From NCBI GenBank assembly GCA_029821515.1, contig JALGTD010000087.1:1-6378 (forward strand): a stretch of 6,378 bases of DNA, in the 5' to 3' direction. Position 1 is the first letter of the stretch. Each line of letters begins with the position of its first letter. Below, in pieces: positions 1 through 5,748 of this stretch. A model generated the notes under the pieces. It was not told the DNA's origin. It made no database searches and worked only from the letters and a program-made list of their open reading frames with translations. Source of the stretch: Candidatus Zipacnadia bacterium (GTDB lineage Bacteria; Armatimonadota; Zipacnadia; Zipacnadales; Zipacnadaceae). The position numbers were made by a program, and so were the translations under genes.

Positions 1-1473
1 GGACAGTCGCGACCCGCGCTCACCGACCCGCGTCTCATAGCCATCGGGGAAGTCCATAATAAAGTCGTGAGCGTTAGCGGCGATGGCGGCTTGCACCACC
101 TCTTCGTCGCGGGCCTCGGGCCGACCGTATTTGATATTGTCGCGCAGGCTGCCGGCAAACAGGAAACTTTCCTGCATAACCATACCGATATTCTGGCGCA
201 AACTCCGCAGCGCCACGTTGCGCAGGTCATGACCATCAATCAGCACCTGGCCGGAGGTGGGGTCATAGAAGCGAGGGATCATGTGGACAAGTGTGGTCTT
301 GCCGCCACCGGAAGGCCCCACCAGAGCCACTACCTCGCCAGGCTCAGCCTCCAGGTTGATATCCCGCAGCACCATTTCCGTGGGCTCGTAGGAGAAATAG
401 AGATTCCTCATCTCGACGTGACCCTCTATCTTGCCCAGCTTTTCAGGTTGCTCAGGCTCCTGGACGCTCGGCACACTGTCAAGAGTTTCGAAAATCCGCT
501 CGATGGCGGCCATTGCCCAGTTAATCAAGTCGCTGATGGTGACCAGGGCGATTACCGGACTGTAGAGCATTCCCGCATAACTGAGGATAGCCACCAGGTC
601 TCCGATCCTCAACGTTCTCAGGTAGATGATTTCGTACGAGCCGGCCAGGATGATTGTCAGGTTGGCTACTTGTGTGACGAAATTGGCGTTGATGCCGAGC
701 ACTGCCCGCCAGATGCCGAGTTTGATGTTTATGGTAATACTTTCGCGGATTTCCTTGACAAAGCGGCGGCCTTCCCACAACTCACGCCCGAACGATTTGA
801 TGACTCGAACTCCTGAGATTGCTTCACTGAGCGTACTATACACCCGAGCATACTGATCGCGCTCCTGGTGAGACAGTCGGCGAATGCGCCGGCGTAGCAC
901 CAGGAAGTTGACCACGTAGATGGGCAGGGCCAGAGTGGCTATGAGGGCCAGATGCCAGTTGTATACGTAGAGTATGGTCAGCGCCATGAGCAGAGTTATG
1001 ATCTGACTGGCAATGTTAACCAGTTGGTCGCTGAGTATGCTTTGGACTCTCTCGACGTCAGACAGTACCCGCGACATAATCCAGCCATGAGGGTGGGATT
1101 CGAAGTAGCGCAGCGACAGTCGCTGCAGGTGGCGAAAAAGCTGTTGGCGGATATCGAAGACTACGCGGTTACCGATGGTCAACAATATGCGACTGCGAAT
1201 GTAGCCGATGATATAGCCTACTGCGTAGATTCCGGCAAGTATAGCGGACATCGACAGCACAAAGTGCCAGATATCATCAGCATTAGTACTACTGGCCTGA
1301 GCTTGCAGAGCAGCTTCGACGCCAAAGACCTCGGTTAGCCGATTGATGATGACTCCCCAGATATAAGGCAGCAGCATATTGACCCCAGTGGCGAGGCCCA
1401 CCAACAGCATAGCTGCCAGAACTTGCCACCTATAGCGCCGAACAAATTTTAGTGCGCGCAACAATACCGGCAT
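1..1473 (-). CDS. ABC exporter half-transporter (fused membrane and ATPase domains), C-terminus cut by window edge
   Basis: This gene encodes 491 residues of an MsbA/MdlB/LmrA-type exporter, which acts in the inner membrane as a homo- or heterodimer and uses ATP to move lipids, drugs or peptides outward. Residues about 15-320 form the six-helix ABC transmembrane domain, with hydrophobic segments near 18-40, 70-92, 150-171, 173-194, 262-284 and 290-315. The ATPase domain follows. It has the A-loop Tyr362 (LYFSY), Walker A GPSGGGKTT at 386-394, Q-loop Gln434 in MVMQESFLF, and the exporter-type X-loop VGERG at 483-487. The window ends after the Ser of the LSGGQ signature (RLS...), so Walker B, D-loop and H-loop lie outside. 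ATG at 1471-1473 is chosen because an in-frame TAG lies 16 codons upstream and AAGGA sits 4 nt before it. The ribosome site is only moderate. The substrate cannot be told from the sequence. No transporter partner is seen upstream; one could lie beyond the left edge. Confidence 0.93.
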   Translation of the reverse strand, partial: MPVLLRALKFVRRYRWQVLAAMLLVGLATGVNMLLPYIWGVIINRLTEVFGVEAALQAQASSTNADDIWHFVLSMSAILAGIYAVGYIIGYIRSRILLTIGNRVVFDIRQQLFRHLQRLSLRYFESHPHGWIMSRVLSDVERVQSILSDQLVNIASQIITLLMALTILYVYNWHLALIATLALPIYVVNFLVLRRRIRRLSHQERDQYARVYSTLSEAISGVRVIKSFGRELWEGRRFVKEIRESITINIKLGIWRAVLGINANFVTQVANLTIILAGSYEIIYLRTLRIGDLVAILSYAGMLYSPVIALVTISDLINWAMAAIERIFETLDSVPSVQEPEQPEKLGKIEGHVEMRNLYFSYEPTEMVLRDINLEAEPGEVVALVGPSGGGKTTLVHMIPRFYDPTSGQVLIDGHDLRNVALRSLRQNIGMVMQESFLFAGSLRDNIKYGRPEARDEEVVQAAIAANAHDFIMDFPDGYETRVGERGSRLS

Positions 1474-1586
1474 TGCTTCCTTCAGACCTTCACTGGCGTT
1501 GTTTGTTGCTGGCCATACAGCCTATTACCGAGTTGCTCAATTCAGGGGTGGGAAATGTGATGGGGACAGATGGCTCAAACAAAGCA

Positions 1587-1610
1587 GGGACGCCCATGCT
1601 GCAGCGTCCC
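1587..1610 (-). terminator. Hairpin in the response regulator-ABC transporter gap, possible terminator
   Basis: A perfect 7-bp GC-rich stem (GGGACGC / GCGTCCC) encloses a 10-nt loop. On the minus strand it is followed by TGCTTTGTTTG. CAAA just before the stem can pair with TTTG after a 3-nt bulge. The hairpin starts 67 bases after the response regulator stop, where an intrinsic terminator would be expected, but the T-run is broken and weak. Two weaker hairpins lie between the stop and this one: AGCAG/CTGCT at 1639-1653, and AGGCGA/TCGCCT with arms at 1642-1647 and 1665-1670, which would exclude each other. The rest of the 204-bp gap shows only a poor promoter candidate for the ABC gene (TTGAGC, 17 nt, TATGGC, about 1504-1532). 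Confidence 0.45.
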
Positions 1611-1677
1611 TTTGGAACTGATTGTTCAATCCATATTCAGCAGGCGATCTGCTAAGCGTAGACTTCGCCTATCCTGG

Positions 1678-2094
1678 CTACACCTCGAAGGTGGTCGGGG
1701 CATCGTAGTCCTCGGGTGGGTGCTCCAGACTCTGGAATATCCGCTCGACGAAGGCCAGCAGCTCTCGGGGGTTGAACGGCTTGGTCAGATATGAATCTAC
1801 CCCCGAGGACCATCCTTTGAAGATGTCCGCATCCTGGGCCTTGGCTGTGAGCATTATTACGGGAACGTCTTTAGTCTGAGCATTGGCCCGTAACTCCTTG
1901 AGTGTCTCGAAGCCATCCATTCGCGGCATCATCACATCCAGGATAATCATATCAGGGATTTCTGCCCGCACTGCTTCAAGAGCCTCAACGCCGTCGTAGG
2001 CGGTTATCACCTCGTATCCGGCTCGTTCTAAGTTGACCTGAACCAAGCGCACAATATGTCGCTCGTCATCGACTACCAGAATTGTTTTGGCCAT
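1678..2094 (-). CDS. Single-domain response regulator (CheY-like receiver)
   Basis: This 138-residue cytoplasmic protein is almost entirely a receiver (REC) domain, spanning about residues 3-121. It has the acidic pair Asp9-Asp10 (VVDDE), the phospho-acceptor Asp53 (IILDVMMPRMDG), the switch Thr83 (MLTAKA), and Lys105-Pro106 (YLTKPF). All residues needed for Mg-dependent phosphorylation by a histidine kinase are therefore present. A tail of about 17 residues follows (SLEHPPEDYDAPTTFEV) and is too short for a DNA-binding domain. Such proteins act by protein-protein contact or as phosphorelay intermediates. The ATG is supported by GGAGG 10 nt upstream, within AAGGGAGGG. A strong promoter lies about 95-130 bp upstream. 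No histidine kinase gene is in the window, so partner and output are unknown. The GWSSGVDSYLTKPFNP block differs from the common GADDYLTKPF form and may mark a lineage-specific subfamily. Confidence 0.95.
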   Translation of the reverse strand: MAKTILVVDDERHIVRLVQVNLERAGYEVITAYDGVEALEAVRAEIPDMIILDVMMPRMDGFETLKELRANAQTKDVPVIMLTAKAQDADIFKGWSSGVDSYLTKPFNPRELLAFVERIFQSLEHPPEDYDAPTTFEV

Positions 2095-2100
2095 TCAGAT

Positions 2101-2129
2101 AGGCCCTCCCTTACTGGCTTGCGAGGCCT
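2101..2129 (-). promoter_or_regulatory. Possible hairpin hiding the response regulator ribosome binding site
   Basis: On the minus strand AGGCC (2129-2125) can pair with GGCCT (2105-2101). The next bases, TC (2124-2123), pair with GA (2108-2107) across a single bulged G. This gives about 7 bp around a 14-nt loop. The 3' arm contains most of the Shine-Dalgarno sequence GGGAGG (2110-2105), so the fold could limit translation. An alternative pairing, GAGG (2143-2140) with CCTC (2126-2123), would compete with it. Found by eye; purine-rich ribosome sites pair easily by chance, so this is tentative. Confidence 0.3.
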
Positions 2130-2164
2130 CAGAGCACCTCGAGCGCATTTAACTTCAATCATTC

Positions 2165-2176
2165 CAGTACCAGTAC
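2165..2176 (-). repeat. Tandem 6-bp repeat in the response regulator leader
   Basis: On the minus strand GTACTG occurs twice in a row, followed by another G (GTACTGGTACTGG). It lies roughly 10-20 nt downstream of the predicted transcription start. It could be a binding half-site pair or a chance slippage duplication. Confidence 0.6.
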
Positions 2177-2179
2177 GTT

Positions 2180-2195
2180 GCATCTATGCATCTAT
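2180..2195 (-). repeat. Tandem 8-bp repeat overlapping the -10 box and start site
   Basis: On the minus strand ATAGATGC occurs twice in direct tandem. The first copy shares its opening AT with the end of the TATAAT -10 box, and the array spans the predicted transcription start near 2187. A protein bound here would block initiation, so an operator is conceivable, but two perfect 8-mers could also come from replication slippage. Confidence 0.65.
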
Positions 2196-2223
2196 TATAA
2201 CAGACCACACTCAACCTTGTCAA
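2194..2223 (-). promoter_or_regulatory. Strong sigma-70 promoter with extended -10, for the response regulator
   Basis: The -35 box is TTGACA (2223-2218) and the -10 box is TATAAT (2199-2194), both full consensus, separated by 18 bp. TG one base upstream of the -10 (TGTTATAAT, 2202-2194) adds an extended -10 element. The predicted start is near 2187, giving a leader of about 92 nt before the ATG. The -35 begins one base after the last base of the xylulokinase TAG (2227-2225), so the promoter is packed against the end of that gene. I see no terminator before it, so readthrough from xylulokinase may also reach the response regulator. Confidence 0.85.
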
Positions 2224-2224
2224 A

Positions 2225-3769
2225 CTATTGGGCTGATGCTGCGTTCACCAATTGCTGGTCGGTCTCGAAACAGGACTCCAGTTGTTGATACAATTCCTGA
2301 TAGAGGTGGTAATAACCTTCGTATAGCTGTGTTCGCGTTGGATTGGGAACCAGTTCGTCAATCACGCTGATAGTTGCCGAGCACGCCTCGGGCACGCTGC
2401 CGTAAATTCCCGTTCCCACGCTGGCCAGCAGCGCCACCCCAAAGGCGGGGCCTTCATCCACATTGATGGTACAGTGGGCCTGGCCGGTGACATCGGCTTG
2501 GATCTGTCGCCACAGTTTACTTCGGGCTCCCCCGCCGGAGGCGCGCACCTGGGCTGTTTCCACCCCCATACCGCGGATTATTTCAAAGGAATCGCGCATC
2601 GCGAAGGCGACTCCCTCCATAACCGCACGGATTATGTGGGCCCTGGTATGGCGCAAAGTCAAGCCGAAGAAGACGCCCTTGGCATTGGGGTTGGCATAGG
2701 GAGTACGCTCGCCGGTCAAGTAGGGTAAGAACACAAGCCCTTCAGCACCGGGGGGGACATCGGCGGCGGCCTCGGTCATATACTCGTAGGGATCGCGCCC
2801 GGATTCCTTGCTCTGGGCAATCTCGTGCCGACACAGGTTGTCGCGCAGCCAGCGGAATGACCCACCGGCTGACAGCACCACACCCATCACGTGCCATTTG
2901 TCGGGTACTGCGTGGCAGAAGGTATGCGTGCGTAACTGCTCATCCATCAGCGGTTCGTCCAGATGCGCGAAGACCACGCCGGAGGTGCCCACAGTGGACG
3001 AGAAGACGCCGGTGGTCACAATACCGTTGCCGACAGCGCCGGCAGCTTGATCACCCCCGCCCCCGACCACCGGCGTTCCGACAGCCAGGCCAGTGGCCTG
3101 GGCTGCAGTCTGCGTAATCTGCCCGCTCACCTCCGGCGACTCATAGACATCCGGCAGTAGCTCACGGGGCAGATCAATGCGCTCCAGTATCAAATCGGAC
3201 CAGCGGCGCTGGGGTACGTTGAATAAGGATGTGCCGGAGGCGTCGCTCACCTCGGTGGCGTACTCGCCGGTGAGCCTAAAGCGGACGTAGTCCTTGGGCA
3301 GCAGGACCTTGCGTACCCGCTCGTAGTTGGCTGGTTCATTCTGCCGCAGCCAGATGATCTTAGGCGCGGTGAAGCCGGTGAGCACCGGATTGCAGGTCTC
3401 GGCCACCACATCCTCGGCGCCCACCTGCTCGGTGATCCACTCACACTGGTCGGCTGTGCGCTGGTCGCACCATAAGATTGCCGGCCGGATCACCTCGTCA
3501 TTTTCGTCGAGGAAGACTGACCCGTGCATCTGGCCGGAAAGCCCCAGGCCGGCAACCTCGTCGCCGGCAACGTCCGCCTCGGCCAGCACCGACTGTATCG
3601 TCTGGCAGGTAGCCTGCCACCAGTCAGCGGGGTCCTGCTCCGCCCAGTTCGGGCGGGGTGTGGCCAGTTCATACTCGCTGACGGCACGAGCAACAATGCC
3701 GCCGTCCTGGTCAATCAGCAGTGCCTTCGTGCCGGTGGTGCCAATGTCCAGGCCCAGCAAATATGCCAC
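2225..3769 (-). CDS. xylB: Xylulokinase (FGGY carbohydrate kinase)
   Basis: This 514-residue cytoplasmic kinase should transfer phosphate from ATP to D-xylulose, giving xylulose 5-phosphate for the pentose phosphate pathway. FGGY N-domain: phosphate loop LGLDIGTTGTK at 5-15, with Asp8 binding metal; GLSGQMHGS at 76-84 carries the xylulokinase Met-His-Gly substrate motif; LWCDQRT at 99-105. The catalytic Asp240 lies in VVGGGGDQAAGAVG. C-domain: GTSG at 261-264, YLTGERTPYANPNAKGVFFG at 350-369, and adenine-site ASGGGARSKLW at 410-420. Length is slightly above E. coli XylB (484). The start is taken as GTG at 3769, because GGGAGGAG ends 4 nt before it and the protein then opens VAYLLGLDIGTT like its family. 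An in-frame TTG at 3814 would add 15 residues of poor character and has no good ribosome site. The gene follows the cyclophilin-fold gene by 60 bp and is probably co-transcribed with it. Another FGGY substrate is possible, but the MHG and GERTP blocks favour xylulose. Confidence 0.93.
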   Translation of the reverse strand: MAYLLGLDIGTTGTKALLIDQDGGIVARAVSEYELATPRPNWAEQDPADWWQATCQTIQSVLAEADVAGDEVAGLGLSGQMHGSVFLDENDEVIRPAILWCDQRTADQCEWITEQVGAEDVVAETCNPVLTGFTAPKIIWLRQNEPANYERVRKVLLPKDYVRFRLTGEYATEVSDASGTSLFNVPQRRWSDLILERIDLPRELLPDVYESPEVSGQITQTAAQATGLAVGTPVVGGGGDQAAGAVGNGIVTTGVFSSTVGTSGVVFAHLDEPLMDEQLRTHTFCHAVPDKWHVMGVVLSAGGSFRWLRDNLCRHEIAQSKESGRDPYEYMTEAAADVPPGAEGLVFLPYLTGERTPYANPNAKGVFFGLTLRHTRAHIIRAVMEGVAFAMRDSFEIIRGMGVETAQVRASGGGARSKLWRQIQADVTGQAHCTINVDEGPAFGVALLASVGTGIYGSVPEACSATISVIDELVPNPTRTQLYEGYYHLYQELYQQLESCFETDQQLVNAASAQ

Positions 3770-3773
3770 AGCG

Positions 3774-3815
3774 CTCCTCCCGTCTGTCGGGAATTGCTCC
3801 GATACCGACCGCAAT
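3774..3815 (-). promoter_or_regulatory. xylB ribosome binding site with two adjacent small hairpins
   Basis: GGGAGGAG (3781-3774) is a near-ideal Shine-Dalgarno sequence and fixes the GTG start at 3769. Just upstream on the minus strand are two back-to-back inverted repeats: ATTGC/GCAAT (3815-3811 and 3797-3793, 13-nt loop) and TCCCG/CGGGA (3792-3788 and 3782-3778, 5-nt loop). The second pairs with the first bases of the ribosome site and might modulate xylB translation relative to the upstream gene. The stems are only 5 bp, so the folding is uncertain. The ribosome site itself is secure. Confidence 0.5.
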
Positions 3816-3829
3816 CTGCTTGCTTGCCC

Positions 3830-4204
3830 CTACTTAGCCCTGGTGACCGATATCTGCTCACCCGCAGATACTGACTTGAACACGGTCGGGTCGCCTTCGA
3901 TCTTGCCCCATACAGTGACCGGGCTGGCTGGGCGAATTTCATCGCCCTGACTCATCGGGGTAGGGCCGAAGAAGATGCACATCGCCGACCCCGGCGGCCA
4001 GTAGCCCAGATCGCCCATTTCTACCGTCTCCTGGGGTGCTTCATTGGCCGCTGAGACCGGGATTTCGAAATAGATCTCGTCGCCCCAGGTTGACGCGGAA
4101 GCCTCAATCGGCAGCGCCCCCCAGATCGTCTCGGCCAGGTCGGTGTCGTTAAGCTCCGCGAAAGCCTCAACTTCTCCTGCCGTGATCTTAATACGCTTGC
4201 CCAT
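3830..4204 (-). CDS. TM1367-type cyclophilin-fold protein (Cyclophil_like / DUF369 family)
   Basis: This 124-residue cytoplasmic protein has no signal peptide or membrane segment. It matches the small cyclophilin-like family typified by Thermotoga maritima TM1367, known from a crystal structure as an atypical cyclophilin fold. Recognisable blocks, in order, are TWGDEIYFEIPV at 39-50, VEMGDLGYWPPGSAMCIFFG at 61-80, PTPMS at 81-85, and ASPVTVWGKIEGD at 93-105. The length equals that of the family. Peptidyl-prolyl isomerase activity has not been established for this group to my knowledge, so no enzymatic role is assigned. ATG at 4204 is supported by GGAGG 7 nt upstream, in GAGGAGGG. It is the first gene after a 168-bp gap and xylB follows 60 bp after its stop, suggesting it leads a two-gene transcript. 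Why it sits with a sugar kinase is unknown. Family assignment is firm; function is open. Confidence 0.88.
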   Translation of the reverse strand: MGKRIKITAGEVEAFAELNDTDLAETIWGALPIEASASTWGDEIYFEIPVSAANEAPQETVEMGDLGYWPPGSAMCIFFGPTPMSQGDEIRPASPVTVWGKIEGDPTVFKSVSAGEQISVTRAK

Positions 4205-4372
4205 GATCTGCCCTCCTCGAGCCGATTTGCCTGACAGTTTTGCATGAATACGTGACGACAGCGCTACACCCTCTTCGCGACCAGCCGCTACTGTTCCTCT
4301 ATCAAGTAGTGATTATGTCGAAAGAATTCCCTACATGTTTGATAATGCAATGCGTTGGACACCAGGGAAGTT
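4205..4372. other. Intergenic region between DUF1015 gene and cyclophilin-fold gene
   Basis: This is the longest gap within the sugar cluster and the likeliest place for a promoter of the cyclophilin-xylB pair. On the minus strand I see a good -10-like CATAAT (4317-4312) but no -35 match at 16-18 bp. An inverted repeat, TTCCCT/AGGGAA (4369-4364 and 4332-4327), has a 31-nt loop and is followed by TTCTTTC. It is a poor terminator candidate for the DUF1015 gene. The strong ribosome site at 4218-4211 belongs to the downstream gene. No RNA gene or small ORF with family features was recognised. Confidence 0.5.
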
Positions 4373-5710
4373 CTAGGCCCGTAAATCATAGATAGCCACC
4401 CCCGCCAGCGGCTTGGGATAGAAGTGCGTTCCTTTCTGGGGCATAGGATCTCCGGCCTGGGCTATCTGCATAACATCTTTGACATGTGGCGGGTTGATCA
4501 GGAAGGTGGCTGCGACCTCGCCAATATCCACCTTTGCTATCGCCTCTTCTGCACTGTCGGTAAAGAGGATATTCTTTTGGCTCTCGCCGTAATGTCCACT
4601 GAGCCCCATTAGCTTCTCAATTACGATGCAATGCAGCACGGCCAGATCAAGTTGACGCCAGGCTGAGGAGCGCTGCGGGGCGAAGTTCCCCAGAGAAGAG
4701 GCGTCGCGTGGCGCTGTTAGCAGTCGCACCACGTTGTCGCCAGTGTACAGCCCGAAGACATGCTCCTGGCTCCCAAGCTGGTGCATCTCAGTTAGGATGT
4801 CCCGCACCGCACTGCTGCGATCGGCAGGCCCCGAAGGCAGCTCTCGGACAGTGACCTGGAAGATATTAGCCCCTGGGTTTTTTAGATAGTCGTATCCCGA
4901 GGGTGGTAGGGCCTGAATCATTCGGTGCGAAGGTAGTATCGTCAAAGTATCAGGGTCAGCAGGGCACAGCAGCATGCTGACATAGTTCCAGGGAGGGTCA
5001 CTGGTGTTGGGCTGTTCTGACGACATTTGATCGCGATAGGCCAGCGCCGCGCAGTAGCGGTGATGGCCGTCGGCGATTACTATCTGCTTGTCGGACAGAA
5101 TCTCGGCGAAGGCCGCTATACGCTCAGGGTCCATCACCGGGGCCAACCGATGTACAACTCCTTCGTCATCGGAGACCTCAAATCCGGCCTCGCTGACCGT
5201 CTGGGACGCGAAAATCTGCTCGGCGGCCCCGTCCGGGTCGCTGAACAGAGCGAAGACCTGGCTAAAGCTGGCCTGACAGGCCCGCATCATCGCCAGCCGG
5301 TCGGTCCTCACTGCAGTGCGGATTTCCTCATGGGGTAGCACCACCCGCTCCTCGTAGTTGTGCAACTTAACTGCGGCAATGTAGGCGCGGCGGTGGATAT
5401 GTCCCTTCAGGGAATCTTCATATTCCTGTTCGTAGACATAGATGGCTGGAGCCGGGTCCTGGATGAAGATGCCCTCATTCCGCCAGTGCTGCCAGTAGTC
5501 GGCCGCCCTCGGGTATCGCGACAGGTAGGGATCGGGCGAGAAAGGAGACCCTGCCAGGGTCAGGTAAACGATATTGTGAGGGCTGCGGGCAGCGTAGCTG
5601 ATATACTGGCTGCCGTTGATGACATCGTAAGGAGGTGCCAGCACACTGGCCATATTTCGTATGACCTGGCGATTGTAGCGCCAGGCCCGGAAGGGTTTAA
5701 CTATGGGCAT
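4373..5710 (-). CDS. DUF1015-family protein, function unknown
   Basis: This 445-residue protein is predicted to be soluble and cytoplasmic, with no signal peptide or membrane segment. It shows the hallmarks of the DUF1015 (COG4198) family along its whole length: N-terminal PFRAWRYN (6-13) and APPYDVI (25-31), RVVLPHEEI (122-130) with the conserved His-Glu, the central ADGHHRYCAAL (213-223), and C-terminal MPQKGTHFYPKPLAG (423-437). Length is normal for the family and no key block is missing. The clustered His, Glu and Asp residues suggest a metal- or phosphate-binding active site, but I know of no firmly established reaction. From memory, members often lie near serine-biosynthesis genes in other bacteria; none is seen here. 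ATG at 5710 has GAGGA 7 nt upstream. The gene starts 38 bp after the isomerase stop, so the two are probably co-transcribed. Confidence 0.9.
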   Translation of the reverse strand: MPIVKPFRAWRYNRQVIRNMASVLAPPYDVINGSQYISYAARSPHNIVYLTLAGSPFSPDPYLSRYPRAADYWQHWRNEGIFIQDPAPAIYVYEQEYEDSLKGHIHRRAYIAAVKLHNYEERVVLPHEEIRTAVRTDRLAMMRACQASFSQVFALFSDPDGAAEQIFASQTVSEAGFEVSDDEGVVHRLAPVMDPERIAAFAEILSDKQIVIADGHHRYCAALAYRDQMSSEQPNTSDPPWNYVSMLLCPADPDTLTILPSHRMIQALPPSGYDYLKNPGANIFQVTVRELPSGPADRSSAVRDILTEMHQLGSQEHVFGLYTGDNVVRLLTAPRDASSLGNFAPQRSSAWRQLDLAVLHCIVIEKLMGLSGHYGESQKNILFTDSAEEAIAKVDIGEVAATFLINPPHVKDVMQIAQAGDPMPQKGTHFYPKPLAGVAIYDLRA

Positions 5711-5748
5711 ACGATTTTCCTCTGGTTGGCTCTTTGCAAGGGATTGCT

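Noticed and set aside
67..816. Long plus-strand reading frame of 249 codons
   Set aside because: It lies antisense to the ABC transporter, whose minus-strand frame contains clear ATPase motifs. The plus-strand translation is low-complexity and resembles no family.
952..1338. Plus-strand reading frame of 128 codons
   Set aside because: Fully antisense to the transmembrane domain of the ABC exporter; no ribosome site or family features.
1504..1532. Possible promoter for the ABC transporter (TTGAGC, 17 nt, TATGGC)
   Set aside because: The -10 box is a poor match and there is no extended -10, so it is not better than chance.
3327..3950. Plus-strand reading frame of 207 codons
   Set aside because: It spans the antisense of xylB, the spacer and the cyclophilin-fold gene. 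Its Ser/Pro/Ala-rich translation is typical of a shadow frame.
4327..4369. Inverted repeat after the DUF1015 gene as a terminator
   Set aside because: Only 6 bp of stem with a 31-nt loop and a broken T-run; too weak to call.
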